This document shows, piece by piece, positions 13,009 through 26,136 of a stretch of 64,000 nt of DNA. Position 1 is the first letter of the stretch. Each line of letters begins with the position of its first letter. A model generated the notes under the pieces. It saw nothing but the letters and a program-made list of their open reading frames with translations, ran no database searches and was not told where the DNA came from. Made by a program: the position numbers and the translations under genes. Origin of the DNA: Liolophura sinensis (Eukaryota > Mollusca > Polyplacophora > Chitonida > Chitonidae). The stretch is taken from the NCBI RefSeq assembly GCF_032854445.1, contig NC_088300.1, forward strand, positions 41,444,458-41,508,457, written 5' to 3'.

Positions 13009-13248
13009 GGCTGGTTGTTTAAAAAAGTCTTAAGACTTAATATCAGATTTAACTTTAAATGAAGTCTTCAGTTCTTTCCATTGGCCCATGAATAATTGTG
13101 GAACAGTTTATTAATACAAACTAAAGCTACTCCTGTTCCATTTGGTCTTCGTACAACTGTACTGTTCGCTGGGTTTTGCTAAAATCATAAACATACAAAG
13201 TAACTTAATACTGGTATTAGCTGATACACTTTTGAACAACCGGTCCCC
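13009..13248 (+). mobile_element. MITE-like element, copy 1
   Basis: The element starts CTGGTTGTTTAAAAAAGTCT and ends TTTTGAACAACCGGTCC, so the termini are imperfect inverted repeats around GGTTGTTCAAAA. Inside, AATAATTGTGGAACAGTTTA and TGTTCCATTTGGTCT match the copy at 39.4 kb in reverse orientation. No transposase is present, so it is non-autonomous. The superfamily is not assigned. Confidence 0.7.
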
Positions 13249-15908
13249 GAGTACCAACTATGAAATCCTTTCTAAAGGGGTTTGACTTCTACTTAGATCA
13301 TGAAATACAGACTGACGCAATCCCAAAGGTTTCTTTACTACATGTAGGAATAATTAAATAATAATGAAAAGTTTCGAAATGAGCACGTGGTTAGGAGAAT
13401 GACAGACGGACACCGTGACCACATAATTCCTTCAGGTTAATACCTTGCTAGGGTAAATATATACATTCGTCAGTCACTACAAACTTCTCCCGGTTGTAAA
13501 CTTGAACTGTTGTTTCAACATTAAGACCTTTGCTGGCTCACCTAAACCGTCTTTCTCCTCTTGTATTTGACCAGTTCCTGATGCGTCCACTCTGAACTGA
13601 TCGGTTGATTAACTCGTATCCAGTATACAAAGTGTCCTCTGCAGTGTGGCTTTTAAAAAGATTTTCAAAGTAATTTATAACATCAGACATTGTCACAAAA
13701 CTTCTTTGGGGCCTATTTCGTATTAAGACTAATCGCCATCACATCTCATTCAGCAGTGTTTATGTAATGTCCTTCAAACGTTCATTCAGACACCTTTTTA
13801 TGTTTGATAAAACATTCGTATTTGCTTATAAGCAAATGCCACTGAACTCCTAATAACGGACATATCCAATAAGCATTTTAGAAACAAACCACATATTTAT
13901 TCATGAAAATTAGCACCTTTAATTTGCTTATAGCACATCAATATGAATGCAGGCGTTTTGATTGATATACATGACCATACAGTCAAGGGTACACACGTGT
14001 CTTACATACTATACATCACATCCTAGTCATAGGCTTTAGACTATAAATTTACAGTCGAGAGCTACATATCCAAACACAGATTCAGAAGTACGATGTTGTC
14101 AATGTTGTCATATTAACACTATGGACAAACACTATAAATTCATATCATAAATGAATGGCATTATTTCAGACAGACATTTCTGAATCACTGACTGGTTCTT
14201 CAGCTAAAACCACAATGATTACTTTCCTAAAATATATTATGTAGACCTCCCATTACAAATAAGATAATTACTACCTGTCCTATAGATTGAAATTTACTCT
14301 GTCATCCTTTAGTCAGTTAGATATGTATGTGAGTACAGGGTAAATGACATCCACGTGAATACAAAAGGTATCAATCTTACCACACGTTAGGTTAGGATCG
14401 TCTGTAGTGGTGTTTAACCAAAGTTGAGGAACTGAAATGGACGACACGGATGCATCTTGAAACTTTGCTAACTTGTCAAGCCATATATAAATCCACTCCT
14501 CTTTTCAAACACACGGCTTTGTGGTGTGTGTTGGTGTGTATACAGCCATAACTGCCCAAATGAATGTGCTGTTGATTTAAATGCTGATCCTGGGAAAATA
14601 CACACTACTAGATTCATACTGATGTGCTGGTATGTAAATAAAACATTATCAAACTGAAAATGCCACTTGCACGTACATGTATTCATTTATACGCTCACAC
14701 ACCAGTCCGTTTATGGTGGACAATAGAACATATACAAAACCTTGACAGAGACAGTAATTCAGAAAACAGTGCATTACTGATCTTAGATTTGTTTGATCTA
14801 GTAACAAATGTGATCAACTAGTAAAAATAATTTGGTCAGCATGATTCAGTTTAAGTAAACAATATGATGAATCAATGTATCACTCATTCTATATGTATAT
14901 AATCCATCATTGCAACTCTAAAATTAAGTTTCTCCTTACTTCCATGACACATGTACATGTACTCATAATATTTCAGAAATTAGAAAAACGTGTGAAAATA
15001 TTCTTTAAACTTCATCTGACTACTACTGTAATCTGTTGAAATCCAATAGCTAACAAGATATGTACCTTCAGGATAAAACTTCCACTGCAAACTTGCCAAT
15101 GGGGCAATAAGACATTCATTCATTCATTCATTCATTTCACTGAAAATTTTACCTGTTATATGAAAGTATTACCTTTAATGTCTGTATCAGAATACCTTAT
15201 TTTACCAGTGTCCACAAAGACAAAGAATGTGCTTAAATCCACAAAAAATGTTAATTTTCTCCAAATCATAAGTTGGTGAAGATATAATAATGCTATATTA
15301 CAAAGCTTCACTTTGATATTTTTAAAGTAAAACTCAAAAATAACTCAGATCAGCAGGACCAGGGCTATGGGGATAGTTCTACTGTTACACGTATTTTTAC
15401 CCAAGGGCCATACACTGAAAAGAATTTAAAAAAACAAAATGGCATACACCTGGATGCTATAAACAAGATGACTTTTATAATGCTGTGCTTGATGTCAATG
15501 AATGAACAATACCTCTAAGAGATGCTATGCTACATAATACTTATTGTCAGTAAAGAAATGTCATATTAATTCAATAGTAAATATTTGTTAGAACAATACA
15601 ACTGATGACAAACTGTGAAGGGAAGATCAGTAAAAACTCAACCTTGAACAGGAAACTAACAGAACACCTTAACATCCCTTAACAGGCTTGTACAATGATG
15701 TGTTGACAGACAGCCTCGAGCAAGGGCAGTAACTCTTCCATTTCACTTCCAACAAGCCTGAGCTTCCCCTTACTCAGTTCAAAGAGCAGCACATTAAGTG
15801 GTAAATAATATAACCAGAAAATTTAACAAATATCACAAATTAACACCAAGAAGGGTAAACTATGGATTATACAGATCCTCACAATGTATGAACTCAATAA
15901 CAACTCAG

Positions 15909-18900
15909 TTAAGAGTGTGGTGACATTTTTGGGGTTGTTAGCCCTTCTGTCTGATGGTGTGTGGCAGGCGTTTGAGACAAGGACGGATCAACACCAGCAG
16001 CACAGCCTTCAGGTCTTTCACTGTATGTCCCTCGCCCAGTAGCAGTCAAACTATTTGGTGATGGCACTTCTCTAGCCCTTTCACTACGACTGCTCAACTC
16101 TAACGCTCGACACCTGGACTGACTCTGGGATACACCCTGGTCAGTCTCTACTTGAGAAGAGTCAGTTGCATCAGAGTTATCTTCCCTTGATCCCTCTCCT
16201 GCACGGTTTTGGCTGGAGGTCCGTCGGTCTATTGTGCTGTATGGGGGAGGTGGGGAGTCCCCTCTGGCTGGAGATGCCTCTGTAACACTGTCAGAGTACG
16301 GGGGTGGGGCTTCCATGAGAGAGGTGAAGCCCAGGCCAGGCACATATTGCACCCCATTGTTCACATTCAGTATGATGTTGCTGTGTGAAGACAAAACACG
16401 ACGGGACGACAGGAATGGGTCCATTTCAGGATATCGCCCATAACTAGGATGACCACCAAAAACTTCTCGTCGCCGCCGTTCTATAAAAAACATCTGCCTG
16501 CGAGCAGCAGCTCTTTTCATCTTAATTCTGAAAATGGCAATTACCAAGATAGCGATGAAGAGCACCACTCCAACAGTGCATCCTATAACACTGTAGACTG
16601 TAGTCTTCAGCCATCTCATCTGATCATCAACACTAGTCTGTCTCGGATGACTTGTGGCTACTGAGTGTGACGGTAAGAAATCTGAAACAAATGTCATGTG
16701 TAGTATTAAAATTCCAATTACTTTATTCAAATGAAATGGTTTAATCCAGAAAGCCAATCATAACAAGCAAAAAAATAAATACTGTATTTGATCTTAAGTT
16801 TCATCCATGACTAGTTACCTCATTTCCCTGATTCTGCGTGTTCTACAAAGGTGTTTTCATGATTGTTTGGATAGTACATGTAGGGTGAAAAATGTGGGTT
16901 TAAGTATCAAAAGTAATACCCTATCACTTTTACTTGCCTCTAACAATGCACTTTTGGGGGGAAACGCTTTAGGTCAAATACCATTGTTGAATTTCATGGC
17001 TTAAATTTGAACTCCTCCTAAATACATGTATAACTATAAGGCTATAACTAGTCATGCGTTGCTGTTACTATGGAGATGAATGAATAATAGGTAGGTTATC
17101 ATTTACACCCTACTTCCTCCAGTAAGTAAGACTAAATATCAAAAAAGATGCAAAACATTAACAACACAAATAACTTCCCAAAAATCTGGCTAAACATCTT
17201 AACTTCATGACACACATTAAAACCAATAGGTGGTAGTAGCTCGGAGGCAAATGTCAGAACCAGTACAGAAAATGTCACAAGCCTTCATTGGAATAAACAT
17301 GTGCAAGTCTAGTCCAGCCCACTACAAGACCAGTTTAACACTTGCCTTACTCAATGTAGAGCACAAGCATGAGTGGGGGTTATGTCCCTTTGTCTTCCAC
17401 AGATAGTTTTACTGATCAGTCTACCGTAGATAGCATAGGATTGTTATTTGGGCTAAGTATCATTTTCCATTAGTTACCTTCCAGTGCTACCTCTGTTAGA
17501 CGACACATCTCATCTGTCATATCTCCACAATCATCAGAATGGAACTCATCACACACTCGATCATGACTAATACATCTCTTATTGCGACACTTGAACTTTT
17601 GGTCACATTTAGCATCTGCAATCAAAACAAATCTGACTTGTTTAATGCCCTTCTTGCAGACATGTTTAGTCATTGAATACGTTTCCTGACATATGCACTG
17701 ATTCATGAATGTATTCATTTATTAAATTAGGTTTAATGCTAAGTGCCTTGGTAAGGTGTGGCTGTCAGTTTTATCTTTGGTAGAAAACAGAATTCCTTGA
17801 GTAAACCACTGGTTTTGGCATGAAACTGATAATCGTTCTCAAATGTTTTGCAGAAATTTTCACCAGCAGACTTAGCTCAATATTCATCTTATCCAGTGGA
17901 AGGCATGTCATCTCCAAATTTGTTGCATGCATTTCTAGAATTTTTATTTGGGACTGACACCTGAACAAATTAAATACTTACCCCCACAGTCCTCTTCATC
18001 TGAATTGTCCCCACAGTCATTTATGTTGTCACAGTGAAACTGGAGAAATATACATAAACCATTTTTGCAGCGGAACTCTGTTGAAGCACATGGGCGCATA
18101 TTTCCTGAAGAGAAAATATAGATCCATTTTAACACATATTATATTTGTTGTTATATATATATCATGACATGAACACATTATAGTGAGGTCTGTCTTCAGC
18201 CTACGAAGGGTGGTGGGGTTTTCCTGGGCTCTGTCCACAATACTGGCTGCCATGGTACAAGTAACGTATTATTGAGTATGGCATACAGCACCAATGAAAT
18301 AAATAATTATACAGAGCTTTTGGTTTGAAGCAGACAACACTTTGAATAGTTCCATGCAGACATGATCTTGTGGAATTTAGAAACAAAAACAAAAACAAAA
18401 AAAAAAAAACAATCAAAGCAATTGTTAACTCTCGAAGATAAACCAGCTGAAACTGAATAATGTAATGAACCAATAGTAGAACTCCACCTGTTGAGTGACT
18501 AGCTGCAACTGACACATGGACGGTCTTCTCAAATTTTCTCCCTTTTGGGAGAAACAAGTAGCATGTATAGAATCCTGCATCTGATCTATGTAGATTGTCA
18601 ATGACCAGGGCTACAGTTCGATTATCCAGCTTCTCGCTAGTCATGTGTTTGTTCACACGAGATGCATTCCACTGCATTTCCTTTGGCGTCTCATCTGAGT
18701 GAGAAGTACAATTTACAACGAGCTTTGTTCCTTCCACCACTCTTATCTTGGCACCGGGCAAAAGCTGCAACACTCCAGCTTCATTTCGAGATACTGCTGC
18801 CACTGAGGAATAAAAGGAGAATAATTTAGCAATACAAGTGTTGGTGTTACAAGGATAGATAGGACTCTGGTACTTGTAACAGATTATCTGATAAATATTT

Positions 18901-19348
18901 TTTACCATGTATTTGCACCTTATCTTCTAGATCGTATCTAGACTCCAAAAAAGCCTTGACTAGTGTGAGACTTTACAGGCCAAAGCAAGAGTCTGATAGC
19001 AGTAGACTCGCGTCTCGAAAGAATAAGAATCTAACATCCCAATACCGGTAAGTAGCAAAATTCAAAGAGTGACACTACCATAGTTTTCAAATAAATCTGA
19101 ATGGAGAATATATTCTAAAATGTGCAAAAAAGTTAGTGTATGTTCTAAAATATTCTGGAGTATTTGACATTTGCACGATTTTGCTGCACTTGAGAGTCCT
19201 GCTGGAAAATGAGGTCTGGCTTGAGAAACAACAACAACAACACTGCAGAAGAAGTCAACAAACTAAGCTGAAAAAAAAAAGAATCCGGCGGTGCATACTC
19301 ACCACAAAACACTGCAGACAAAAGAACAAGGATCAATGTGTTAGGCAT
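15909..19348 (-). CDS. Ig / LDLa type I membrane protein with PPxY tail, 464 aa
   Basis: Five exons: 19303-19348, 18488-18802, 17982-18104, 17478-17615 and 15909-16681. All introns are phase 1, as expected for shuffled extracellular modules. Exon 1 encodes a signal peptide ([15 protein letters not shown]). Exon 2 is one Ig-like domain (first Cys in LVVNCTSH, Trp in MQWNAS, second Cys in DAGFYTCY). Exons 3 and 4 are LDL-receptor class A domains, each with six Cys and an SDE/TDE acidic motif; the second has a longer loop before CGDMTDE. The last exon has a membrane span at residues ~236-258, a basic stop-transfer stretch (RIKMKR) and a Ser/Pro-rich tail with two PPPY motifs at ~333-336 and 352-355, which in other proteins bind WW domains of NEDD4-family ubiquitin ligases. 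The LDLa-TM-PPxY plan resembles vertebrate LDLRAD3, but the Ig domain does not, so I give no symbol. Probable cell-surface receptor; ligand unknown. Confidence 0.9.
18185..18308 (+). mobile_element. SINE family A fragment in an intron of the Ig/LDLa gene
   Basis: Diverged blocks GGGCTCTGTCCACAATACTG, GGCTGCCATGGTACAAGTAA, TATTGAGTATGGCATACAGC and ACCAATGAAATAAATAA match the family A 3' half. It lies between the Ig exon and the first LDLa exon, antisense to the gene. Confidence 0.65.
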
Positions 19349-19974
19349 AGTTGAAAAGTTACCGACGAGATTTCGTGAATCCTATCATTTTTCGCCAAAT
19401 TTTTCAGACAAGCCTTCTTCCGCAACGCCGTCTGGCGACAAGGTCAGATGTTATATACTCGGTAATCTTCGGCAATTTCCGTGTAAACATAGTATGTCTA
19501 TGCTACTATTTAAGCATCTTCAAATAGGTGTGTGTCCCGCCTGGGAAGAGCAACCAGGTCCCACGTTTGGACAAGATCCCTGGTTCACATTCATCCCTGT
19601 ACGTACCCAAGAGTGGGGCTGGATGCATTAGGTGGCAGAACAAGCTGTCCGAAATTTATAGGTCAATCCCTACAAGTCCACGTCCTATACGGACAGTTTG
19701 TGTTTTTTCATAACTGAGTTACGGGCCTATACATTGTTAAGTGGATAACATGTGTTTATTTTACACACTACTTAGTAAACCCTTGGAAACGATAGGGTTT
19801 ATTTGGTGGAGGGAAACTCATCATCAGTGCAGGCTTCCTGTATAGGCCTCGATTTATTATACAAGACTTTAAAAATGCTGCTTGCTCGTACTTCACTTGG
19901 CAGTCAACGCTGAGCGGTTACAGCAAGGGAACAAGATTGGTCGGCCAGGTGTCAGTATAATGTGACTGGGTGGG

Positions 19975-20335
19975 GTGTCATCTCTGGTGTCTTCGGCATG
20001 ATACTTCAGTGGTAGTAGCACTTGGTGGCGACATATACTCGCCCTTCCTCCAGAAGACAGAATATATATACGTACTGTAGGGATGTGGTTGTGGTGCCAA
20101 TAGGGTAATCAGTAGTGCTGCTTCGCTGAGACGCCTTATCGAAGGCAAGTAAGCCGCGCCGCTCGAGCCATTATACTGATACGGGTCAGTCAGTCGTTGC
20201 ACTATCCTCTTCATGCTGAATGCCAAGCGAGAAAGTCATAACTTCCTCTTTTAAGGTCTTAGGTGTGACTCGACCCAGGATTGACCCTGGGTCTACCGCT
20301 CCCAAACCGGACACTGTGCTATCTGGGCCGCCAGG
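19975..20335 (-). mobile_element. tRNA-derived SINE family C
   Basis: On the minus strand the head GATAGCACAGTGTCCGGTTT and B-box-like GGGTCAATCCTGGGTC precede ACACCTAAGACC, then GGATAGTGCAACGACTGA, TATAATGGCTCGAG and GGCGTCTCAGCGAAGCAGCA. The same blocks recur in order at 34.24-34.55 kb on the plus strand. Confidence 0.75.
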
Positions 20336-22009
20336 AAACGAAAAGAAAATCAATCCAAGATCCCTGACACGAATATAAGGAAACTATTTTGTAATTTAGT
20401 TGTATGTACAATTACGATACATGTTTAGAATAAAGTATTCCTGTGAGATAATGCCGTGTTCACAACTCTTGCAAACACAGAAAAAAATACAATGGAAACT
20501 GTCGTGTTAACATTTTACCTGACAGTACGCATGCACTTTATACAGAAGACACTTTGTTAGACCTGGGACTAATATATGTGTTATATTAGTCCCAAATTTC
20601 ACTAAAGATCTATAAAGAAATAACGTTAAGTGTCTGGTATGCGTAGGGTACTGTGGCCGAAATCCGCTTTATTTAAAGCTCCATGGCATGCTTAACTGCA
20701 TGGTCCAGATGGTTGGAGAAAAGGTCGAGAATCGGTCAAACTGGGATAGCCTATTATTATAGCCTATACACGTACCGTGACATCCTGTCTACATGACAAT
20801 AACCCAGGATGGTTCCTCTGGATCAATGACAAATCACACATGAATACACTGATTCTTTCTCCTCTCCTCCAGACCAATATGGCGACCAACAATGACCGGG
20901 TTTGTACTCGTCATGAAACTCTAACATCTATGAGAATAAAAAAAAAAAAAAAAAACAGCTCTCTTATACGATTTTCTCCACAACTAAGGACCGCTTAACT
21001 GTGTGGTGCCATTATACTATTTTTTTTTCGTATTTTTTCAAGTTTTACACTATTATCAAAGCTTTGAAACTGATATATATAAACTGATAGCTCTATGAAT
21101 GTTTTTTATATCTTTCAAAATGCCTTTAAAACTTTAAAAATACGAAATAAATAGCACTATGTCACCCCACGGGCTGCCCCCGTGTAGGTGGACCTTCGCC
21201 TGTAATTTTATACTTAGGCCCAACCCATTGCAAATGCTTCCGCTGCTCTCGAAACTGATGTATGCTATAAGTCAAACAGACTGTATGCTGTATGATATAC
21301 GCCAAGCAGATTACAGTGTGTGTACTGTAAATCAAGCAACGTGTAAGCAAGTGATGTAGGTTCACCTGGTGATGCGCGTACATAACTAGGCCAAATGTAT
21401 CCGATTTCTTCAAATTCACTGCATTCATTCAGCCCCCCCCCCCCCTCCCACACACACACACCAAGTGTAGGCCATGAACTCACCTGTACTGACCTAAAGC
21501 CAGCAGAGGGTGGACTGAATTGCTACTATTGTTCGAAGTCTTTTATGTCGCATGTCAATTCACATGCCTTCTTAAATAGACTTAATTTCAACTGAATTTT
21601 GTGCAGACTTTTTTCTTTACTGCTGAGCATATATTGAAGTGGATCCTTATTCTGTAGTCATGAAAAAACACAATCATAAAGTGATTTCCGATTCAGCCTA
21701 TCTAGTATGATATGAGTTTAGCTTCATCCTGGCGCAGTTCTGAGATCTGCAGTATACAGGTGAGTGCAATTCTGTATCACTCTACCTTTACACAGTCACT
21801 TCTACTTTTGTACATAAATGTATTACAGCTGTAACCCTATACACCCATTTCATCTTTACAGTTTTTCTAACACACCTTTAATCACTATTCATAAGTTACT
21901 AGAATGAATATTTATGTATGCTATAGCCATTTACTGTTGCTTCGAATACGATAGATGAACACATTCGCCAACACATCTTACTGTGTTAGATAGCCACTTG
22001 TACTTCTTA

Positions 22010-22113
22010 CTTGCCGAAGGTCGGTGGTTTATAAGGTCTCACTGGTCTCTCTTACCCAAGAACGTTGGAATGTCTTTGAGGATGTCGTTAAACATCAAGC
22101 AATCAATCAATCT
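22010..22113 (+). mobile_element. SINE family B 3' part
   Basis: CTTGCCGAAGGTCGGTGGTT near the 5' side, then GATGTCGTTAAACATCAAGC and the tail AATCAATCAATC. This is a second SINE tail type, sharing the idea of the family A tail but not its sequence. Confidence 0.6.
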
Positions 22114-25100
22114 TTCTATGTCAATCTAAAGTGCCGTCACTTTATACGTTTGCATGCATTCCAGGAGATGGAACATGGCTCAGTGGTTTACGGCGCACGG
22201 GCCTCTATCGTCATTACCTTGTTAACCCATGCACTGGATCTTGCGGTTATTGCCAAGGGGTATTTGTCGAATTGCTGTTTATTTCTACTGGGACGGGTTT
22301 CATGAAGCGCACTTAGTGTTAAGTTGCCCTTAGCTAGTTACACTGTATATCTCCATAACATCATGGAACCGGCCACTGGGCTTGCCAGTTTAATTGTTAG
22401 ATCTTACTCAATTTAAAGTGAAAGACAAATGCATTTGACCTCATCGAACCTGATTCTTTCGATATTGTATAAAACCCTCATTAGAAATTCGACATATGAC
22501 TTTGTTCTGTGAGAGAAACTCTGAAAGAATGAAAGTAAGATGACTATTGTACTGCTGAAACAAATGGAACATATGTTTCATGACAATAAAGCTCTGTATT
22601 GTTTGGCAATACCTCGTGACCTGTCCGACTTATCTACGTCGTTGAGTTACCGGTTTCGGAACTTCACCCGTTTCCGAGTGGCCTACGTTTATCCGTTGAT
22701 GTCACGGGAGTACACATTTTATAGAACATTTTAAAATTTGTACGGTATTATTGTTCTTAACTGATGTACAAACAAATCTGTATAAAGAAAAATAAGGTTA
22801 GAACAGTGTTAAGGTTAGAAAATGTTTCAAGTAGGTCTACTCATAAAAACACTATAGCACATGAGGATTATTTGCAGGTGTCCAGAAAATCCCTCTACTT
22901 TAGATGACCTATTTTCTTTTTGTGATGTTTGACAACTTTAGTGCTTACACTATGTAAATTTCACAAAAATCACACACATTGACTCTAAATGTAGTCTTCA
23001 CATCAAATATAGTAAACATGTTTCGGAATTCTTCAGAAGGTAATGCTTTGGTATAGGTATAATATTATTTTGTATCACTCTACCTGGTTGTATTTTGTCC
23101 TTCCGTTATCAGGGTCTTTGACACTGATATCCAATATTTTAAAAGTTTTTCTACGTGTTTTTGGTGGGTTCCCTGTTTTTTAACCTTTATTAAGCAAATT
23201 TTATTGCCTACATGCATGTTCTTATATCACCAAGTCGTGCATCCACTCTACCGTCGTTTAAAATCGGCAAACTTACCCCCAAAACTAACACAGCTATCTC
23301 GGCATGCGGACACACGATAACATGATCGATGTGACAGTTTCGAATGTTTGCTGATATTGTAAAAGGTTTCAAATCAGACAATCCCAAGGCTTTCAAAACG
23401 ACTCGTATGTACCGTACATAGTGCTTAGGGAAGATTGCACTGGACACGTCGCCCTGCGAGTCTTCCTTGGTGTGGCGTTGTTTGACTTGAAGTGAGGGGG
23501 AGTTTGTTCTCAGAAGAAAGCCGATTTAAACATTTGAAAGTTAGAATAGGTAGTGTTGTTGAACACCAGTGTACGTGACATTCCATGCGGAGGCAAAAAC
23601 AGACTTTTCTGTTCTCTCCACATAATTTAGCATTATTTACTCGTCACGGAGATGTACATGTGGACGTGTGTGTAACTACAGTGGACTGTGAAGACTTCAG
23701 ACCGCGAACAACTATTGTGTGAGTGTTCAGGAACCTCGCTCCGCCGTGGACACCGTGGACGTTGTGGGTATGGACGTGAGTTATAAGGTCTAGTACATCT
23801 TTGTTTCCCACCATACACCGCGTCTGTGTCCTGATGAGGCTAACCATACAGACACAAGGCAGGCTGTGAACAGTTGTCGTGTCAGCGTTTTGTAATTGGA
23901 TATAAACCAGTAGGCAATTGTGTAATAAACAGAGGCGGACAGTACCTGTTATATTTATCCATTTTCTATCCATTGATAGTAGCTCTTTGATGAAATGAAA
24001 TATAATTTCAAACCTTCTCCAAAGTTGACATAAAAACACCTTTACCCGGATTGAGACATGGACGCACGCATTGAAAAAACTTAGGTTTTGACTGGTATGT
24101 ACATGTACTGGTTCACAGCATTGTACTGTAGAGTATACTGTCACTCCGTTAAACTGTGCATGCACGCACAGTATGTGTGTATACTGTATCATATGAGCGT
24201 ATGAATGACAGACATAGGCGTTTCTGTTTACAAAGTGGGAACATTGCATCACTATGCCCCTCGTATACCGAGGCACTTGTGCGCACTGACCCAATATACG
24301 CATCCGTGATAAGGTAGGTACTTGAGTATGGTGTGAGATTTTAAAACATGCTTTTGTTGGGTTTTTCTAAAGTTATGTCAAATCGTCAAAAAAGATTGCG
24401 TCTATAGAAATACCACCTAGCCAAGCTATATGTGTTTAACTGGGATGAATTTTCACTTTAAGTCAATGCAGCGCATTTGTGAATGTTAGAGGCTGTCTGG
24501 CTCATTAATATAAAACGCTGTTCTCGCTACAGCCTTGCCATTGCCGTCGCAGGTTCGATCCTGGCGCAGTAAGCCATAAGATTTGTCATAAATGACTGTT
24601 GTTGGAAATTACATTCTCCTTAATTCTCGTCAGCAATAACGACTCTCTCAGAGCACTTGTCAATCCCAGATATACTCTTACTCAGTTTTTTTAATGTTTC
24701 TCTGGACAGGATCTATGCCCTTTACTCCATAAGAGCCTCCTCCAAAGTCCGGTGTAGTTTTAACACAAAGAACTAACCATCAAACAAAACAAGTCCTGTA
24801 CATACGTAATCAATGAGTCCAGGGGGTCTTAACTTTACACATAGTGTTCATATCCGCTAGATTCCCTCTAAGGGAAAACAGACACTGTATCACGCGGAGA
24901 TGAGTGCGAGTGGACTTGGTGCGAGTACAGATGGGGCACTTCGACCTAGGTACACAAAGCCATGGGCGTGGAATGTCAGTGATATTTATCACACAGATAA
25001 GACTAATTATAGTAAATATAACGTGTATAAGAGGCTCCTTTATCCTGTAATTTGTGTCCCACAAATGAAGTACTAGTATACCCACGGACAGCTGCTTGGA

Positions 25101-26136
25101 CATGTAAAAATTGGCTGCTTAGTTACTGTCGCTGACAGTTACATAACGGCATGTTAGAAAAGTTAAGGCGTTTAAAATTCTTAGCTCAGCCTGGTGTACT
25201 AGTTATATGAAAGAAAACCACGCTCAAATTTGGTTTCATTTTCGCTCAGCTTGTACTTTCTCTACGTGTGCGGATGCATAGGCTACTGTATCTGTTTATA
25301 ACGGTCAGTATGGTATTAATGCATGTCAGTAGAGTAACGGATATTCATGTTTAAATTTGTACGCAGATCGGTTTTAATTTAGTGAAAACTAAAACTTTGT
25401 CATTGAAAATAACCCGATGGTACCCATACTGTCGTCGTGTATTATAATGTGACTTTGTTTGGTAAATTATTAATGATTAAACAAAAACATTGATTCAGTG
25501 TTTGTGCTTAATCTACTTTACCTGGATGGCTCAAAGTATTCATTCGTATATCATGAATGATATGTTACATGTGTATCACATTATTCATTGAGCCTCGAAA
25601 CACACTTAAAAACGTTCACCTACATCTATAACGGCTGCTAGGGCATAAAACTTCTGGTGTAATCAGTTTTGGAATGTTGATTTGTGATCTTATGATCTTA
25701 AGAACAGCGCATCTCTTGAAAGAAAGGTCAAATAAAATTGATTTACGTGAAGTTTTGTGAAAATGGACACAGTTTCTGAATCTAGCCAAGAACACCAGGC
25801 TAACAGTCACTGAATATATCACTTGTGTATTTCTGGGACATTATTTATCATCTAATCGTGAAACTTTAACACGTCTTCATCACACGTGATTTGGAAAATA
25901 TATGATGTGTATATATGTACATATATGTCCATTGTCACGAGTGAACCTGTCATGTTTAAGCGATTTATACGTGTAAGATTTATAAGTGCAAACAAATTGG
26001 TACCTGCAAAAAATAGAAAATATTATTCCATCTTCCCCCAGTTTCAGTTATGATTTACAACTTATCTTCACGATTTATATCTATATGTAAATAACTTTTG
26101 ACTTACTTTTTTTTTTTTGTGGTGACAGAACCTAGC

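Larger units (their letters stand above)
9391..15908. other. Gene-poor spacer with repeats
   Basis: No gene is recognised. The spacer holds an 18-bp minisatellite, two adjacent SINEs, two copies of a ~230-bp repeat in opposite orientations, a MITE, a pyrimidine tract at about 12797-12831 and (ATTC)n at about 15113-15137. Its right part (below 15909) probably includes the 3' UTR of the minus-strand Ig/LDLa gene, but I could not place its end. Confidence 0.5.
19349..26128. other. Intergenic stretch between divergent genes
   Basis: It separates the 5' end of the minus-strand Ig/LDLa gene from the plus-strand SLC9B gene, so it must contain both promoters. No coding exon could be recognised. A 219-codon minus ORF at 23644-24303 shows no family signature. 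It also holds SINE copies at 19.98-20.34 and 22.01-22.11 kb, an A-tract at 20938-20955, a C/CA tract near 21434-21462 and a tRNA-like B-box fragment near 24550. An untranslated first exon of SLC9B may lie here. Confidence 0.5.

Noticed and set aside
23644-24303. 219-codon minus-strand ORF
   Set aside because: No domain, signal peptide or exon-like borders; rich in His, Val and Cys from repeated GTGTG/CATG motifs. Likely chance.
24500-24580. Possible tRNA gene (GGTTCGATCCTGGCG B box)
   Set aside because: No matching acceptor stem or anticodon arm could be drawn; more likely a SINE head fragment.
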